The notes under the pieces are model-generated. The model was not told the DNA's origin, ran no database searches, and was given only the letters and a program-made list of their open reading frames with translations. A stretch of DNA of 64,000 nucleotides, taken from assembly GCA_947034885.2 (NCBI GenBank), contig OX344752.2:10664001-10728000 (forward strand), in the 5' to 3' direction. Below are positions 24,111 through 35,800 of the stretch, in pieces (position 1 is the stretch's first letter; each line of letters begins with the position of its first letter). The translations under genes and the position numbers were made by a program. Source of the DNA: Thuidium tamariscinum. Taxonomy: Eukaryota; Streptophyta; Bryopsida; Hypnales; Thuidiaceae.

Positions 24111-25010
24111 AGTGCGATTTATTCATAGTGCGTATATGTTGCCGTGTATGTTTGTGTGAGGAAGACACCTATCTCCCTGTGCACTGCTTTTCTTAGTGGG
24201 TGCCTGACTATCTTTACCTTATAAGTTACTTGGACAACAGTATTGCTTCTTTGTATGGAGCTCTGACAGTCCGTTTCTGTCTGTGCAGGTGGTTATAATG
24301 TTTCACCACATTCTCTGTGGAGTGTTTCGCTTCAATGGAATTCCCTTTCACCATGTAGTATTTGTAGTGATTGGTAACGTTTTCTTGGCCAATAGCAGAG
24401 CATGATTGAACTGCTTGTGACGTATCTGTTTTAAACCACCTTATATATTTTGTACTACAATGTATGTAGAACAATTTATGGGTGTGTGTATAGCTAGGAT
24501 GGACTCCACATAATTGCGACATTCTGTAGAATTGCATACCAAGTCCAACCTAATGGATTGGAATATGATATGGATTGTTTACTAATTGAACTCAATGTTA
24601 TTGATGCTGTAGAAGGTTTAGTTTATCAATTAGATCAATGTAATTGGGACCTTGCCAAAGTAATTCTGTATATATATGGCAAGGAACTTTGTGTTATGTG
24701 AGAAGTAGGAACATATTACCATTTAGGACTAGCCTGACATTTACACGAAGTTGATGACGCATTGTGTGAGCTTTAGGGATCATTTTGTTCCTTCAGTCTC
24801 TAACTTCTAAACTTGGACTTGTATATGGTCATTGCACAATGGCAAGGGAGGGATCCTGTGGTCAATGTTTGTGTGTACCTTTGCTATATGCATCATTCAT
24901 GCATTCTAGTTCTGCCTTCTTTAAGTGAGGGTTCTATTATGACCTTAACGCATGGTAGTGAATGTCGACTGACTAATTTCTGCAGACCCTTTACTTGTTT
25001 TGTCGAAAAG
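24111..25010. other. Intergenic region between convergent gene A and the transposase gene
   Basis: No supported gene. CAGTGTTTC occurs at 24084 just before it, and the transposase 3' end faces it. Confidence 0.5.
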
Positions 25011-25013
25011 GTA

Positions 25014-25203
25014 TCTATAAATCAGTGTTCCACATCATTGCATGACTGGGCTGTACTTTCATTTATAAATCAGTGTTCCAAATCAATGCATGACTGGGTT
25101 GTACTTTCATTTATAAATCAGTGTTCCAAATCATTGCATGACTGGGCTCTACTTTCATTTAGAAATCAATGTTCCAAATCGTTGCATGCCTGGGCTCTAC
25201 TTT
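25014..25203. repeat. 48-bp tandem repeat, 4 copies
   Basis: Units of about 48 bp begin AATCAGTGTTCCA and contain TTGCATGACTGGGCT and TACTTTCATT, at about 25014, 25062, 25110 and 25158. In one frame they read as a 16-residue repeat, but there is no other sign of coding. Each carries CAGTGTTCC, a near-match to the dispersed 9-mer. Confidence 0.8.
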
Positions 25204-25615
25204 GATTTAGGATTATAGAGAAGCATCTCCAGTGTTTTGCAATCATAACAACGTTGACTTCGGAAGCGCGTACTAGTCATTGATTACAAACATGACTTGT
25301 TTCTGTGAAGACTATGCATAACGGTTCCTTCAAAATGAAATCATAGCATAATTAAAATGCAGTTCAGGAGTCCTTGAGTCTGCCATATCAAACATTGCTT
25401 AGAAGATTTGTTGCCTATGAAGTGCCTCATCATACAAGTTTGCAGGGAATTTGAAGAAAAGCAAAGTGTCACGACAATAAATTTTTTTTTTGCATCCCAC
25501 ATATGAAATGGTAAGGTGCTTCATCCTCAAATGCTCACATACAGTACAAGTGAACTGTACTCTAAGCGCTTGTGTGGAGAAAAGATGATGGCAATCAAGC
25601 AGGACGGTTGATGCC

Positions 25616-28600
25616 CTAAAGCAGCCTTCTAGATGCTCGTGATCTTCCCCCACGCTCCAGCATGTCTTTCAGGCGTCGCAGACGCATTCCCAGACCATCT
25701 TGCACTGTATGAAACACTGGATTCGATGTCGTGGGATGGATGTTACCTGACTCTATCTCTGTTTTTAGCAGCTTCAATTTTCCAAGTGATCTATTAAAGT
25801 CTGCTTGCAAGTGCTCCATCAGAGTCACATCCCCGTCAACAAACTCAAGCAGGTCTCTAGCTTGGACTTGTAAGTTGAAATGTGGGTCTACGTGCTGCCG
25901 TGACGATGGATCCAGTGTTTCAGGCGCCAGTGGCGAATGTGGAGAGCATGACATTGGTGTTGGTGTTGAAGGCTCAGGTTGTACTCTTCCAAGAGTAAGT
26001 AGATCCCTTGTTTCGGCTACAGCTTTCCCCTTCAGTCCTATGCAATACCTTGCGACAGTCCCTTCGGCTACTAGAGGATGAAGAAGCTGCAAGATCTTGA
26101 GCTTGTGTTTACAAGTGTTACCTTTCTGAGCATGGAGGCAGTTGCAGATAGCCCACAACTCACCTGGATTGTGCACAATATACTGCAGATGCCTATGGCT
26201 GGAGGATGTCACGTATGCTGGGCCCCCATTCCATTCTGGTAGTGTCACATCGCTGTCGGGAATGTCCCGTGCTCGGATAAGTGCAGAGACAACAATGTTT
26301 TGCTCCTTTTTATTGGTAACGAATCCATACCGCTTACGCACTTGCTCATACCAGTAGTGCGTGAGTACATCCCCAGTGAGTACGTGGATGCACCAATCAA
26401 CACGTCGACCTGTCAACCGACTCCTCTCAGCCTTTAGAATGGACTTCATGTAGCCATGATAGTTCTCTATTGCTGCATTGGTGTCCTGTCCAGCATAAGG
26501 GAGATTTCTGTAACCAACTACCCACATGTGAATTTTTGGCAACCACTACTTTGTCATGTAATCCCAAAATTCGTTTGCAGCAGGGTACAAAGTTTGAAGC
26601 TGCTGCAATTTTTGAATAGCCCACGTACTAGCATCATTTCCTGCCGGAGCATCACGGCCGTACATGATTGCTCCAAGGCCTTGAAGGACCTGGGCGCGTA
26701 GAGGTATGTCGTGTATCTTGATGCAAGCCTGTTTTTGCCATGCCCTATGCACGTGCCATAAGCAAAGGAAGATTGTAGTGGACGGCCATACAATCCTACC
26801 AAGCGTCAAATGAAATTAGTGAATGATTTGGGATGGACCTTCAAGTATTCTCTAAGGCAGTTTCATGTTACCTCCTACGGATGGCATGACGTTACTTTCA
26901 ATATTCATTCATGTGCATGACAAAAGTATTGGCAATCAGAAATCAATGTTACAGAAGTCATTTACAGCAATGAGTTGTTCAAACAAAGGGACCGAGTGTT
27001 TTGGTCCTACCGCAAACTATTAATCTCTCCCTGTGCACAGTCGACAATGAAGGCATTTGGTTTCCAAAGAGGGCTCTCCTTTTTCATGTTGTCATCCAAT
27101 GCCCGCATCCAAGGAGTCAAGTCCTCTTGAGCGGATCGCGATGTCACAATGAAGGCCACGGGAATGCCATTGTGCCAATCATCAAAGACCATGACAGTGT
27201 AAAGAGGAAACTGCATTCAGCAAACAATTCAGTATTGTAGAAGATCCGTGACACATGGACGAGGACCATGAACTTTGAATGACAACAGATGCTATGTCAC
27301 TTTCAAGAAATTGAAAACTAGAATCACTGAGAAGCAAAACAGTACCTTCTTTTCATTTGTGCCGAACGTGGCATCAATTGAAACTGCACTTTCATGTCCA
27401 AACTTCAGCATCATCTCCTGTTGCCACGGTGTCTGAATACCAATAGTGAATGGTATATTGGTAGGCGTGAGACCTCCTTGTACAACACTGCCTGTTTCTT
27501 GGTAGAAGAAAACAGTGCCCTTGTTTTCCTGCACCCACATGCGAACACTTTTGGCGTCTTCACTGTGCAGCATGTACGTCTCCCGTGCAACCTTAGTTGC
27601 CAAATTGCGGACGTCACGCTCGTGGAGGAACATATCCCTTGTAACCTCCTTCTTTTCTTGGAGAGCTTCTTTCACCACCGCTATATGTTTCACCATAATT
27701 TGTGCCACAATCATTCCACTCCTTAAAAGAGTGACAACAAATTCCTTTATTTCAGAGGACAGTTGCCAAGCAAGAGCACTACGATCACCACTATCATGTA
27801 AGCCATGACACTGCACCCGGTTCTCATTGACATGGTCTGCCTCATAAATGCAAATCTGAGTCACATGTGGAAGAAATAGAAGAGTTTTCACAGAGAATGA
27901 TGCCAAACAGCCACGCTTTAATGAGGCCCCCCATTTTTTCAAAGAATCACGCGGCTTAGGGTCCCTGTTTCTCGTTACAGAGGTAGTGTTGGAGTTATTT
28001 GTAGTGCTCCCAACTTCTCCTTCTTCCCCAGCGACAGTGTCCGTTTCCAGGGTTTCTTTGTCCGAGCTGCAAGTATTATGAAGCACTCCAGAAGAGTTCA
28101 ATGATAAAACAGTATCCACTTCCTGTTCGCCCTGATTGTTCACCCTTGGGCAGCCTTCAACCACGACTGGCACTGGTAAGGAAGTGGAAGTGAACCCACT
28201 TTTGGAGGCAACAGATTCAGTGTCACGAATGTGCTGTACTGCTGGATCATGGCTACTTTCCTCCACAGGAATAACATTGAGGTCAATCTCGACAGGAATT
28301 ACGTTGAGGTCCAAGTCCGAAGTTCCAGCCTTCACCTTTCTTGCCTTGCGTTGCGGTCGTTGAACACGCTTGCAGGGAACTGGATTCTTCTTTCGTACAG
28401 GCCACCTTTCCTTTGAGTCAGTAGGTGATACACAAGTGGTGCTAGGAGGATGAAGTGTTTCTTCTTGCAAGAGGTCTTCAGCTGGAGAATTCAAATCAAG
28501 TAGAAGTTGGAACTGACTGCAGTCTAATGTGCCACACTCGGATCTCTGTACTTCATCGCTTTGGGCTGAAGGGTCATGCAGCGATTTAGAGATGTCTGGC

Positions 28601-29992
28601 GCCGTGTCTCCAGTGTTACACCCTGTTCCTGGTAGTGTACATTGGAGTAAACCTTCTTCAACTATGACAACACTGTTTCTAGTGTGACTTTGATCTGCAG
28701 TTGTCTTCTTCGGCCTACCACGCTTGGGCTTGCACGTCTCCACTACTCCCGTCCCTGTAGTGATACCATTGTTTTCAGTATCCCTGTGATCAGCGGTTGT
28801 CTTCTTCGGCCTACCCCGCTTGGGCTTGCATGTCTCCACTGCTCCCGTCCCTGTAGTGACACCATTGTTTTCAATATCCCTGTGATCAGCGGTTGTCTTC
28901 TTCGGCCTACCCCGCTTGGGCTTGCATGTCTCCACTGCTCCCGTCCCTGTAGTGACACCATTGTTTTCAATATCCCTGTGATCAGCGGTTGTCTTCTTCG
29001 GCCTACCCCGCTTGGGCTTGCATGTCTTCACTGCTCCCGTCCCTGTAGTGACACCAATGTTTTGATTTTCACTCGGATCAACGGTTGTCTTCTTCGGCCT
29101 ACCTCGTTTTGGCTTGCACGTCTCCACTGCTCCCGTCCCTGTAGTGACATCATTGTTTTGATTTTCACTAGGATCAGCAGGTGTCTTCTTCGGCCTACCT
29201 CGTTTGGGCTTGCACGTCTCCACTGCTCCCGTCCCTGTAGTGACATCATTGTTTTGATTTTCACTAGGATCAGCAGGTGTCTTCTTCGGCCTACCTCGTT
29301 TGGGCTTGCACTTCTCCACTGCTCCCGTCCCTATAGTGGCCTTCTTCCTCCCTCTTCGACTCTTCACTGCATTTGGTTTAGGGTCACCACCCGCCATGAC
29401 ATTCGTGTCTTCGGACTGTGAATGTTGACTTGTAAGGGTACTTCCAAGTAAGACCTTCCGTCTGTGTTTCGGCAGCATGGACTCCGTCACTACCTTCACC
29501 TTTGTAGTATGATTTTCCGGACCATACTGGCAATGGTAGCTGTAGAGACAAGTGCACAAGATATAAGTCATTAAAACTTGATGAATTCTATGAATGCAGT
29601 GAATCAATGAAGCGAAATACTGGATAAAAATAGCAAAGTAGGAAAATGTACCGTGTAACATCCTTTGATGTAGTTGCAGTAGCCCTGGATGGTCCCTTGT
29701 CTTTTCCTGGTTTTGTGCGGATCTTCACATATTTGCAAGTCCCCCCCCCGGTGATGGTCTGCATCCCTTTGATGAAGTCTTCAAGCCTGTTTGTAGGAAT
29801 GAAACACTGCTGAGCCACCACTAGCTTTTTCTTCCGTTCTCCATGTGGTCCACGAGCCAACTGTGTCTCCCGCAATTCCCAAATCAAGTCGGATTTACTG
29901 ATGGGGCCTTCAGGCGGTCGTTGCACCAGTGTTTCGATACATTGAAGTTCCTCTCTGAACTGTTCTTTATACAAGTCCTCCCACAAAACCAT
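25616..29992 (-). CDS. MULE transposase (four exons, one in-frame TAG)
   Basis: Exons (minus): 29992-29652, 29539-27346, 27210-27011, 26795-25616. All junctions have GT-AG and the phases agree, giving 1304 residues if the TAG at 26548-26546 is ignored. Exon 2 has seven AT-hook units (KPKRGRPKK), then a catalytic-core start with the first Asp in SIDATFGTN. Exon 3 carries the second Asp (FIVDCAQGEINS). Exon 4 has a CLWHVH C/H motif, a likely catalytic Glu in NAAIENYHGY, and a SWIM finger (CNC...CKH). The TAG lies between the C/H motif and the Glu, so without readthrough the protein lacks the third catalytic residue and the SWIM finger. The 5' side faces a terminal-repeat-derived block (31.0-31.7 kb), and a telo-box cluster lies at 30.06-30.66 kb. 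The start is the ATG at 29992; an in-frame ATG at 30022 is the alternative. Confidence 0.85.
28690..29365 (-). repeat. Seven 96-bp AT-hook repeats in the transposase
   Basis: Seven tandem copies of a 32-codon unit, each with a KPKRGRPKK core and a TTGTGAVETC tail. The first two and the last three pairs are nearly identical, showing recent unequal duplication. RGRP cores are AT-hooks that insert into the minor groove of AT-rich DNA. The element's terminal repeats are AT-rich, so the array may set DNA affinity. Confidence 0.9.
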
Positions 29993-30029
29993 GACCCCTG
30001 AATTCAAGTAAGAGAAAGGCATTCAGACT

Positions 30030-30720
30030 AGGATGCATATGGAGGCACTCTTGCTTCATTCCACTATGGCAACTGATACTACTTGAAGCCCTAAACCGCC
30101 CACCCCAAAATCCTCACCCTAAACCCTAATGCTCAGTGAATCAGAAAGTAATGTCTCCTACATCCAGTTTGCAAAAGTTTCTGAATTCCTATTTAACTTC
30201 AGTGCACAAGACAGTGACTGTGATTACTGTAAACTCTAAGTCTGCACCTAGATTGAAATGCAATATCAGAATCAAAAACCCAGTGACAGTACAATTTAGA
30301 AACTGAACAGAGAACACCCTAATTCGGAATACAGTAATTGAGACAAAACATAGTAATTCAGGAGTTCAAACGTTGAACTGCAATGCAACAATTCTATAGT
30401 CCATGCACAACCGCAATATGGAAATTCATAGCAGAGCAAAGTGAAGCGCAACACAAGAATTCACGACATTCTGAAAGAAAACAACAATGTAGAAATTTCA
30501 ATTGCAATACCAGAATGCAGCACTTGTTTCTCCCAAAGCTGCGCCTTTCGCTCTATGGTAGAATAGAGAGTTCAGCGTACGAGCTTGTACCCCAAAACAT
30601 CACGGTGTAAGTGGTGAAGCGACGATACAATCCAGAATCACCGAAGGTGTTTACCCTAGCCGCCTTGAACCCTAACCGTCACACAGAACAACGTTATACA
30701 CGTTTGAATTGGCACTGAAC
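30030..30720 (-). promoter_or_regulatory. Transposase leader with telo-box cluster
   Basis: Contains CACCCTAAACCCTAATGC (about 30114), CCCTAAACCG (30089) and GAACCCTAACCG (30669). Telo-boxes in plant promoters are bound by TRB/Myb-like factors. AAAACACTG lies at 30862. Confidence 0.45.
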
Positions 30721-30999
30721 ACGAGGCTGTAACATTGCAGCCAGTACAAACTACGAGGCAACATACTCCATCATACATAACATGTATTATGATGATATGG
30801 ATGGGTCATTACAATTCATGCATTGGCCATGCATGAGGTGACTGGGCATGTAGTTTGCCTCAAAACACTGAATCTATGATTTCCTTTCTCTAAAAAATTT
30901 AAAAAAAATGAAAAAAACAATGAATCTAAATAAACATGAGTTCTAGAAAAAAAATATTGTGCCTACTCAAAGATCAACCAAAACAATGGGGGGTGTACT

Positions 31000-31700
31000 A
31001 AACGATTTTAGTTTAGGTAAAGTAGGTTGTCTCTAGGAACAAGAATTAAGTGTCGAAGACCTAAACAAATTGCCACGATTGTAAAGCTCATTGAAAGCAA
31101 AATAGATCCGTAAAAAGAATTTGGGTGTGCAAAAATTAAATTTAGCTTCTTCGAAGGAAATTGTTTCAAACAAAAATACACGACGTGTCCAAGAAATGAA
31201 AATCTCCTACATTCTTGAAGACCTAAGCCTTCTATATACCAAAATGAATCAAGGAAAGAAATGGGGTGTGCACAAAACAGTGTGGTTTACGAAGAGCTAA
31301 ATGTTTGGAACAATGAAATGTGAGGTGTCCAAGAACAATCAACGTACCACACCACGAAACCTTGCACAATATATAATGGACGACCAAAATAATTGGTGTG
31401 TGTAAAAAGACAATTTCTTTTACGCAAACCAAAATATCTTCATGACATAAACATGAGGGATAAAAGGACAATAAATTCCCACACTATCACACCATGTGAT
31501 GATGCGATGTATGCGGGCAAAAATGTTGATATTATTTCAACATGTTTGCATTCTAAGTACAGATAAGATGCTATTGTGAGATGTGAAAGAATGATTGAGG
31601 CTTTCTGTAATTCCCATCTTTACTGCTATGGAAATGAAAAGTCTAAGTACATCAAACTAGAAGTGTATGTGAGCATTTAGAATAGTTTAGGGCATGCAAA
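31000..31700 (+). repeat. Terminal-repeat-derived internal block 1
   Basis: About four copies of the 120-bp minisatellite (AAATGTGAGGTGTCCAAGAAC, ACCTTGCACAA and GGTGTGTG motifs), then a unique part GGGCAAAAATGTTGATATTATTTC that aligns with 41210-41240 and with the left terminal repeat at about 17.74-17.84 kb (inverted). It has the orientation of the right terminal repeat but lacks the outer end. It lies just upstream of the transposase gene. Confidence 0.65.
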
Positions 31701-32800
31701 AGTTCCTTCAGGCACTACAATTATCTTTGGACAATGCTACAATTTCGATTTTTGCAGTATAAATTGCATTCCTTCTTTTCGTAACCCATTCTATGGGTTC
31801 CATAGTACACTTCAAGTTTGATCTATGGCAATGACAAGGATGGCTACAATATTTTCAATCTAATAAATTCAGTGCCACTGCGTTGTCCTACTCATTCATC
31901 AAAGGAATTTAAGATGGTAATACTTAGTGCCATAGGTGACAAGGTACTTCTTCTTTATTGTTTTCATTCAAAAGTAGACCTTCATATTTCCCAGACGGCG
32001 TTCTGAGGTGCGTTCTATTCAATGGAACTTTATTTTCTTATAACTACATCGAAATCTTTGTAAGAGGGCACTTCCTACGAAAACAATCCTATAGGAAATG
32101 TTCAGTACGCCGAAGTGAAGGACTCCCTTAGCTTCATTTGTCCTGTGGTTTCATTTTCCAGAAATAATTATTCATAGTCTTTACAGAAACAACTGTTTGT
32201 TGTACTCATTGAGCACTACACGCTTTTAAGGTTAACACCGTCATAATTATGAAACATTAGAGATGCTTCTCAGTTGCCAAAGACTTGAATTACAACTCCA
32301 TCAATTATTTGGCTACAAAGAACTGACTTCTCCTTTAGCCGTAAAAAAGCTGTCATACTTGTGAAGGTGGGCATTGTTGTTGTCTTCAAACCAAGCTACC
32401 TCACTTGCAATGCCGCTCATTTGTCACACTGATACATTTGAAATGGACTACAACAGTAAAGTGGACGAAGATCTAGTATGAAAAACATCATTTAGAGCAA
32501 GAGAAAATCCAAGAAGCACTACATATTGAAAATCAACTGGATAATCCACTATTCTGGGTATATTACAGTATGCATTTGAAAAATGGCTTCATGTTAGTAC
32601 ATCTATTTGGGTTCTTCATATGACAACATCATAGAACGAAGATAAATTAACCTGAGAATGATACAATGAAGAATAAAATTTGGCTAACCAATCATTGTAC
32701 AAATTCAGGGAAAGAGAAGATAGTAGAGAACCAGAGAAACATTGAACACAATACGAAAAACTAGAATACAACTACAGAAAACTAAAAAGACACTGTAACT
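31701..32800. other. Intergenic region downstream of gene B
   Basis: No supported gene. A 62-codon frame (31818-32006) has no support. Confidence 0.5.
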
Positions 32801-35800
32801 TCACGTCTCTATGTGGAAAGCTGCATCCTTCACAGTAAAAACTACGGGGGATGCCTCGCCTAATACTGCATCATAGGTTAGACGAAACGGTCGCCCATAT
32901 GAGTCAGCAACTGAGTGATGACTGAGTTCATCTGCAACTGCAGCTATGACATGCTTCTGCATAATTGCAGGTTTTGCCTCCGCCATTACCTCAGAGCGGA
33001 AAAAGGCATCAGCCTGTGACATTTCAAGAGCAGGCTCATTGCCATGGTAGACTCGAATGTACAGCTCAATGAAACGAAGCACAAAGAAACCACACTCATA
33101 ATTCCCTCTTTGACGAAACACTGGAATCTTCTTCAACTCAGGCTGCAAGGTCAAGGGGGGGTTGTGTAGGAGTTGCCAAACCTTCCAAAGCCGACGGCCA
33201 AAGTCTTTCTCCACCAAATCTTTGTGCATACTTGCACTGTCCATGTGCAAGATCGATGTCTCTGTTAAAACAAGCAGTGACCAGTGCGCGGAATCAACGT
33301 ATGGAATCAGCACTTGCATTTCACGAGGGCAGTGTCTAAAAATTCGTGAGGGTAGAAGAAACTGTCGACCCCACTTCACAAGTGCCTCGTCTGTCTGTAA
33401 CTCCCACGATTTTCCAGGGGGGATTTGCATATAGGACGAGGCTATAAATAGCCGGCCTCGCGCCGCAGATGTTAGACTCCACCAAAGACGCCGGCAGAGA
33501 AGGTCCATCATATTTTGCCCAAGATATTTTCTAGCACTTCGTAGTTCTTCTACTTCAGTCACCTGTACTGGTATTGAGTCTTTATCCGCTCCAAAGAAGA
33601 GAATTGCACCTGCATCACGATCCCCTCTGCCATTCCTGCAAAAAAAGAGTTTTCTCGCATTCAGTCCCCTGTGTTTCCAAAAAAGAGTTTGAACACCACT
33701 GCTTAAAAACACAAACATAAGAAGGTAAAGATGAAAAGGTATTATACCTTGGCAAGGCCTCCATGAGTTCGTCTATCTCGAAGTGTTCATAGGTCTTCGG
33801 TATAGAAAGCTTAGAAATGCGTTTGTCGTCCACTAGGACAGTGGAAAGTGGGGGAAATGTTACAGTTTTCCTATTAGTAAGCCGACGCGCACTCTCGGGG
33901 TCAGAATCAACACTTGTAAGTTGTTGCACTTTGTCCTCTGTGGACTCGTCTTCCCCTGTATGTGAATCATCCTTAGCAGTGGAGGCATCCTCATCACCAG
34001 GAACCTTTATAGGTATGCTCGCTCTGGCCCCACACTTCACACCCATGTCATTTACAGAATCTGCACCTGACACCACACCTGAGTTTGGGTTAGCGTTGTC
34101 GAGTGCTATAAAGTCTACAGTAAGGCTTCGTGGAGTAGCTTCCACAAGGCAGAAGCTGTCTTGAACTGTAAATGACTCCTTGCAAACCAGCCCAACCAAC
34201 GTTGCCGGTGTCTCTGCGATGCTTTGGACACACATATTGAGATCTTGCGTACAAATGTCATCGATGTGCAATGCAGACGGCAGCTGAGACAGAGATGGCA
34301 GCTGAGACAAAGTGAAGGGCTCAACAGGAGTAGCGTTCACCGTAGTCTCCGAATTCTGCTGCGCTATTTTGACATCCTCTGTCACGCGACACTGCACGGC
34401 TGAAGTACGATACTCTGCCCACCTTGCGTCCTCATCCTCTTGAAATGCCACCTCCATTGAATTAACAAGCTCCAAGATCTTTTCACGCGTCTCTGTAACC
34501 TTGGAAGCCCATGTGGGCATACACTGGACATTTATCCAACCAATGTCAAAGTCCTCACGCATATGGAGGCACTTCGTCCAATACTGAGCTTGGTCTCCCC
34601 ACTGTTCATGAAACACTGTTGTCCAGCACGACCTGAAGGCAATAGGGTAGTCACACGCAAGATCCTGTAAAGCACGCAGTTGAACATGTTGCACCCACTG
34701 TAATATGTTCTCCATTACTCTATCTTCTTTTCCCTCACAAACAAGCTCGACATCCCTCATAATGGCCGTATGAAGCATGTCCGCCTCATATGACGCCATA
34801 CCGGAGAATTGGAAGGGAGATTCCAAGGTAAACACTGACAGGGCGTGCACAATGTCTCTCTGCCTTTGACAAATAGTTTTAAGCAAAGAACGACTGATTC
34901 CAAAAATGGGACACGTCAATTGCCGCCACCTGCCGAATATAGTGTGCAGGGCAATTCGAAACACCTGGATAAATGCCGCTGGCTTAATTCTCTTGAAGGG
35001 CTCTGCAACGAGAAGGCATCGAACTTCCTCAGCCTCCTCATCTGCAAAGTTGGTAAGCATTGTATTAGCCCCAGTTTTGGAAACGTGACACTAAAACACT
35101 GAGCTGGCATGAATGAAACACTGTAATTGTATACAGAAGATAAGTCATCGCTTACCATCATGACGCCAAGGCATGGGAGGCAGTTTCTGTAGTAGCTCTT
35201 TCTGCTCTGAGACAACATACCAGATGGGGCACCAATCCCACACGAACTGCTCACGTTTTCTTTGCGTTTGGTGTCGAAACTCTGTAACAGCCTCACGTAT
35301 GATGCACTCCTGTTTTGCCTTGAGCTTAGACACATGACATCGACATTTCTCTTCGTAATCTGTAAGATCTCTCACATACTGCAAGTATGTTCCAAGCAGT
35401 GAAATGTCTGGTGGCACCTCATTGTATTTCACACTGTGGCACAGGGATTTCACGGCTTGTCCAACAGCCAAAACTGTTGTACTGTAGTCCTCCTCCTATT
35501 ACAAATTGCCTTACAAGAAATTGTCAATCAATGTATACAAAATAAAAACTCTAAAATTCTGGTTTAAAAGAACAAACACCCTGAAACAAAAGGACCACAT
35601 GAAATTCATAGACTGAGGTCCAAAATATCAAAGAACCAAATGGATGTCCACTTACACAACAATTGAGGACAACAGAAAATCTGAACACATACAGAAGGGA
35701 ACTAATGACGTAAGGTAGTTAGCATTTTTCTTACCTTAGCTTCACATGACCACCACACAATGCACTCCTTTGTAGCAGCTTGGAAAGTCTTGGAGGCCCA

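Noticed and set aside
25014-25203. CRISPR-like 48-bp repeat
   Set aside because: Units are directly abutting with no unique spacers, in a plant-type genome; it is an ordinary tandem repeat.
28684-29421. 245-codon plus-strand frame
   Set aside because: It is the antisense of the AT-hook repeat array of the transposase; the periodicity keeps the frame open.
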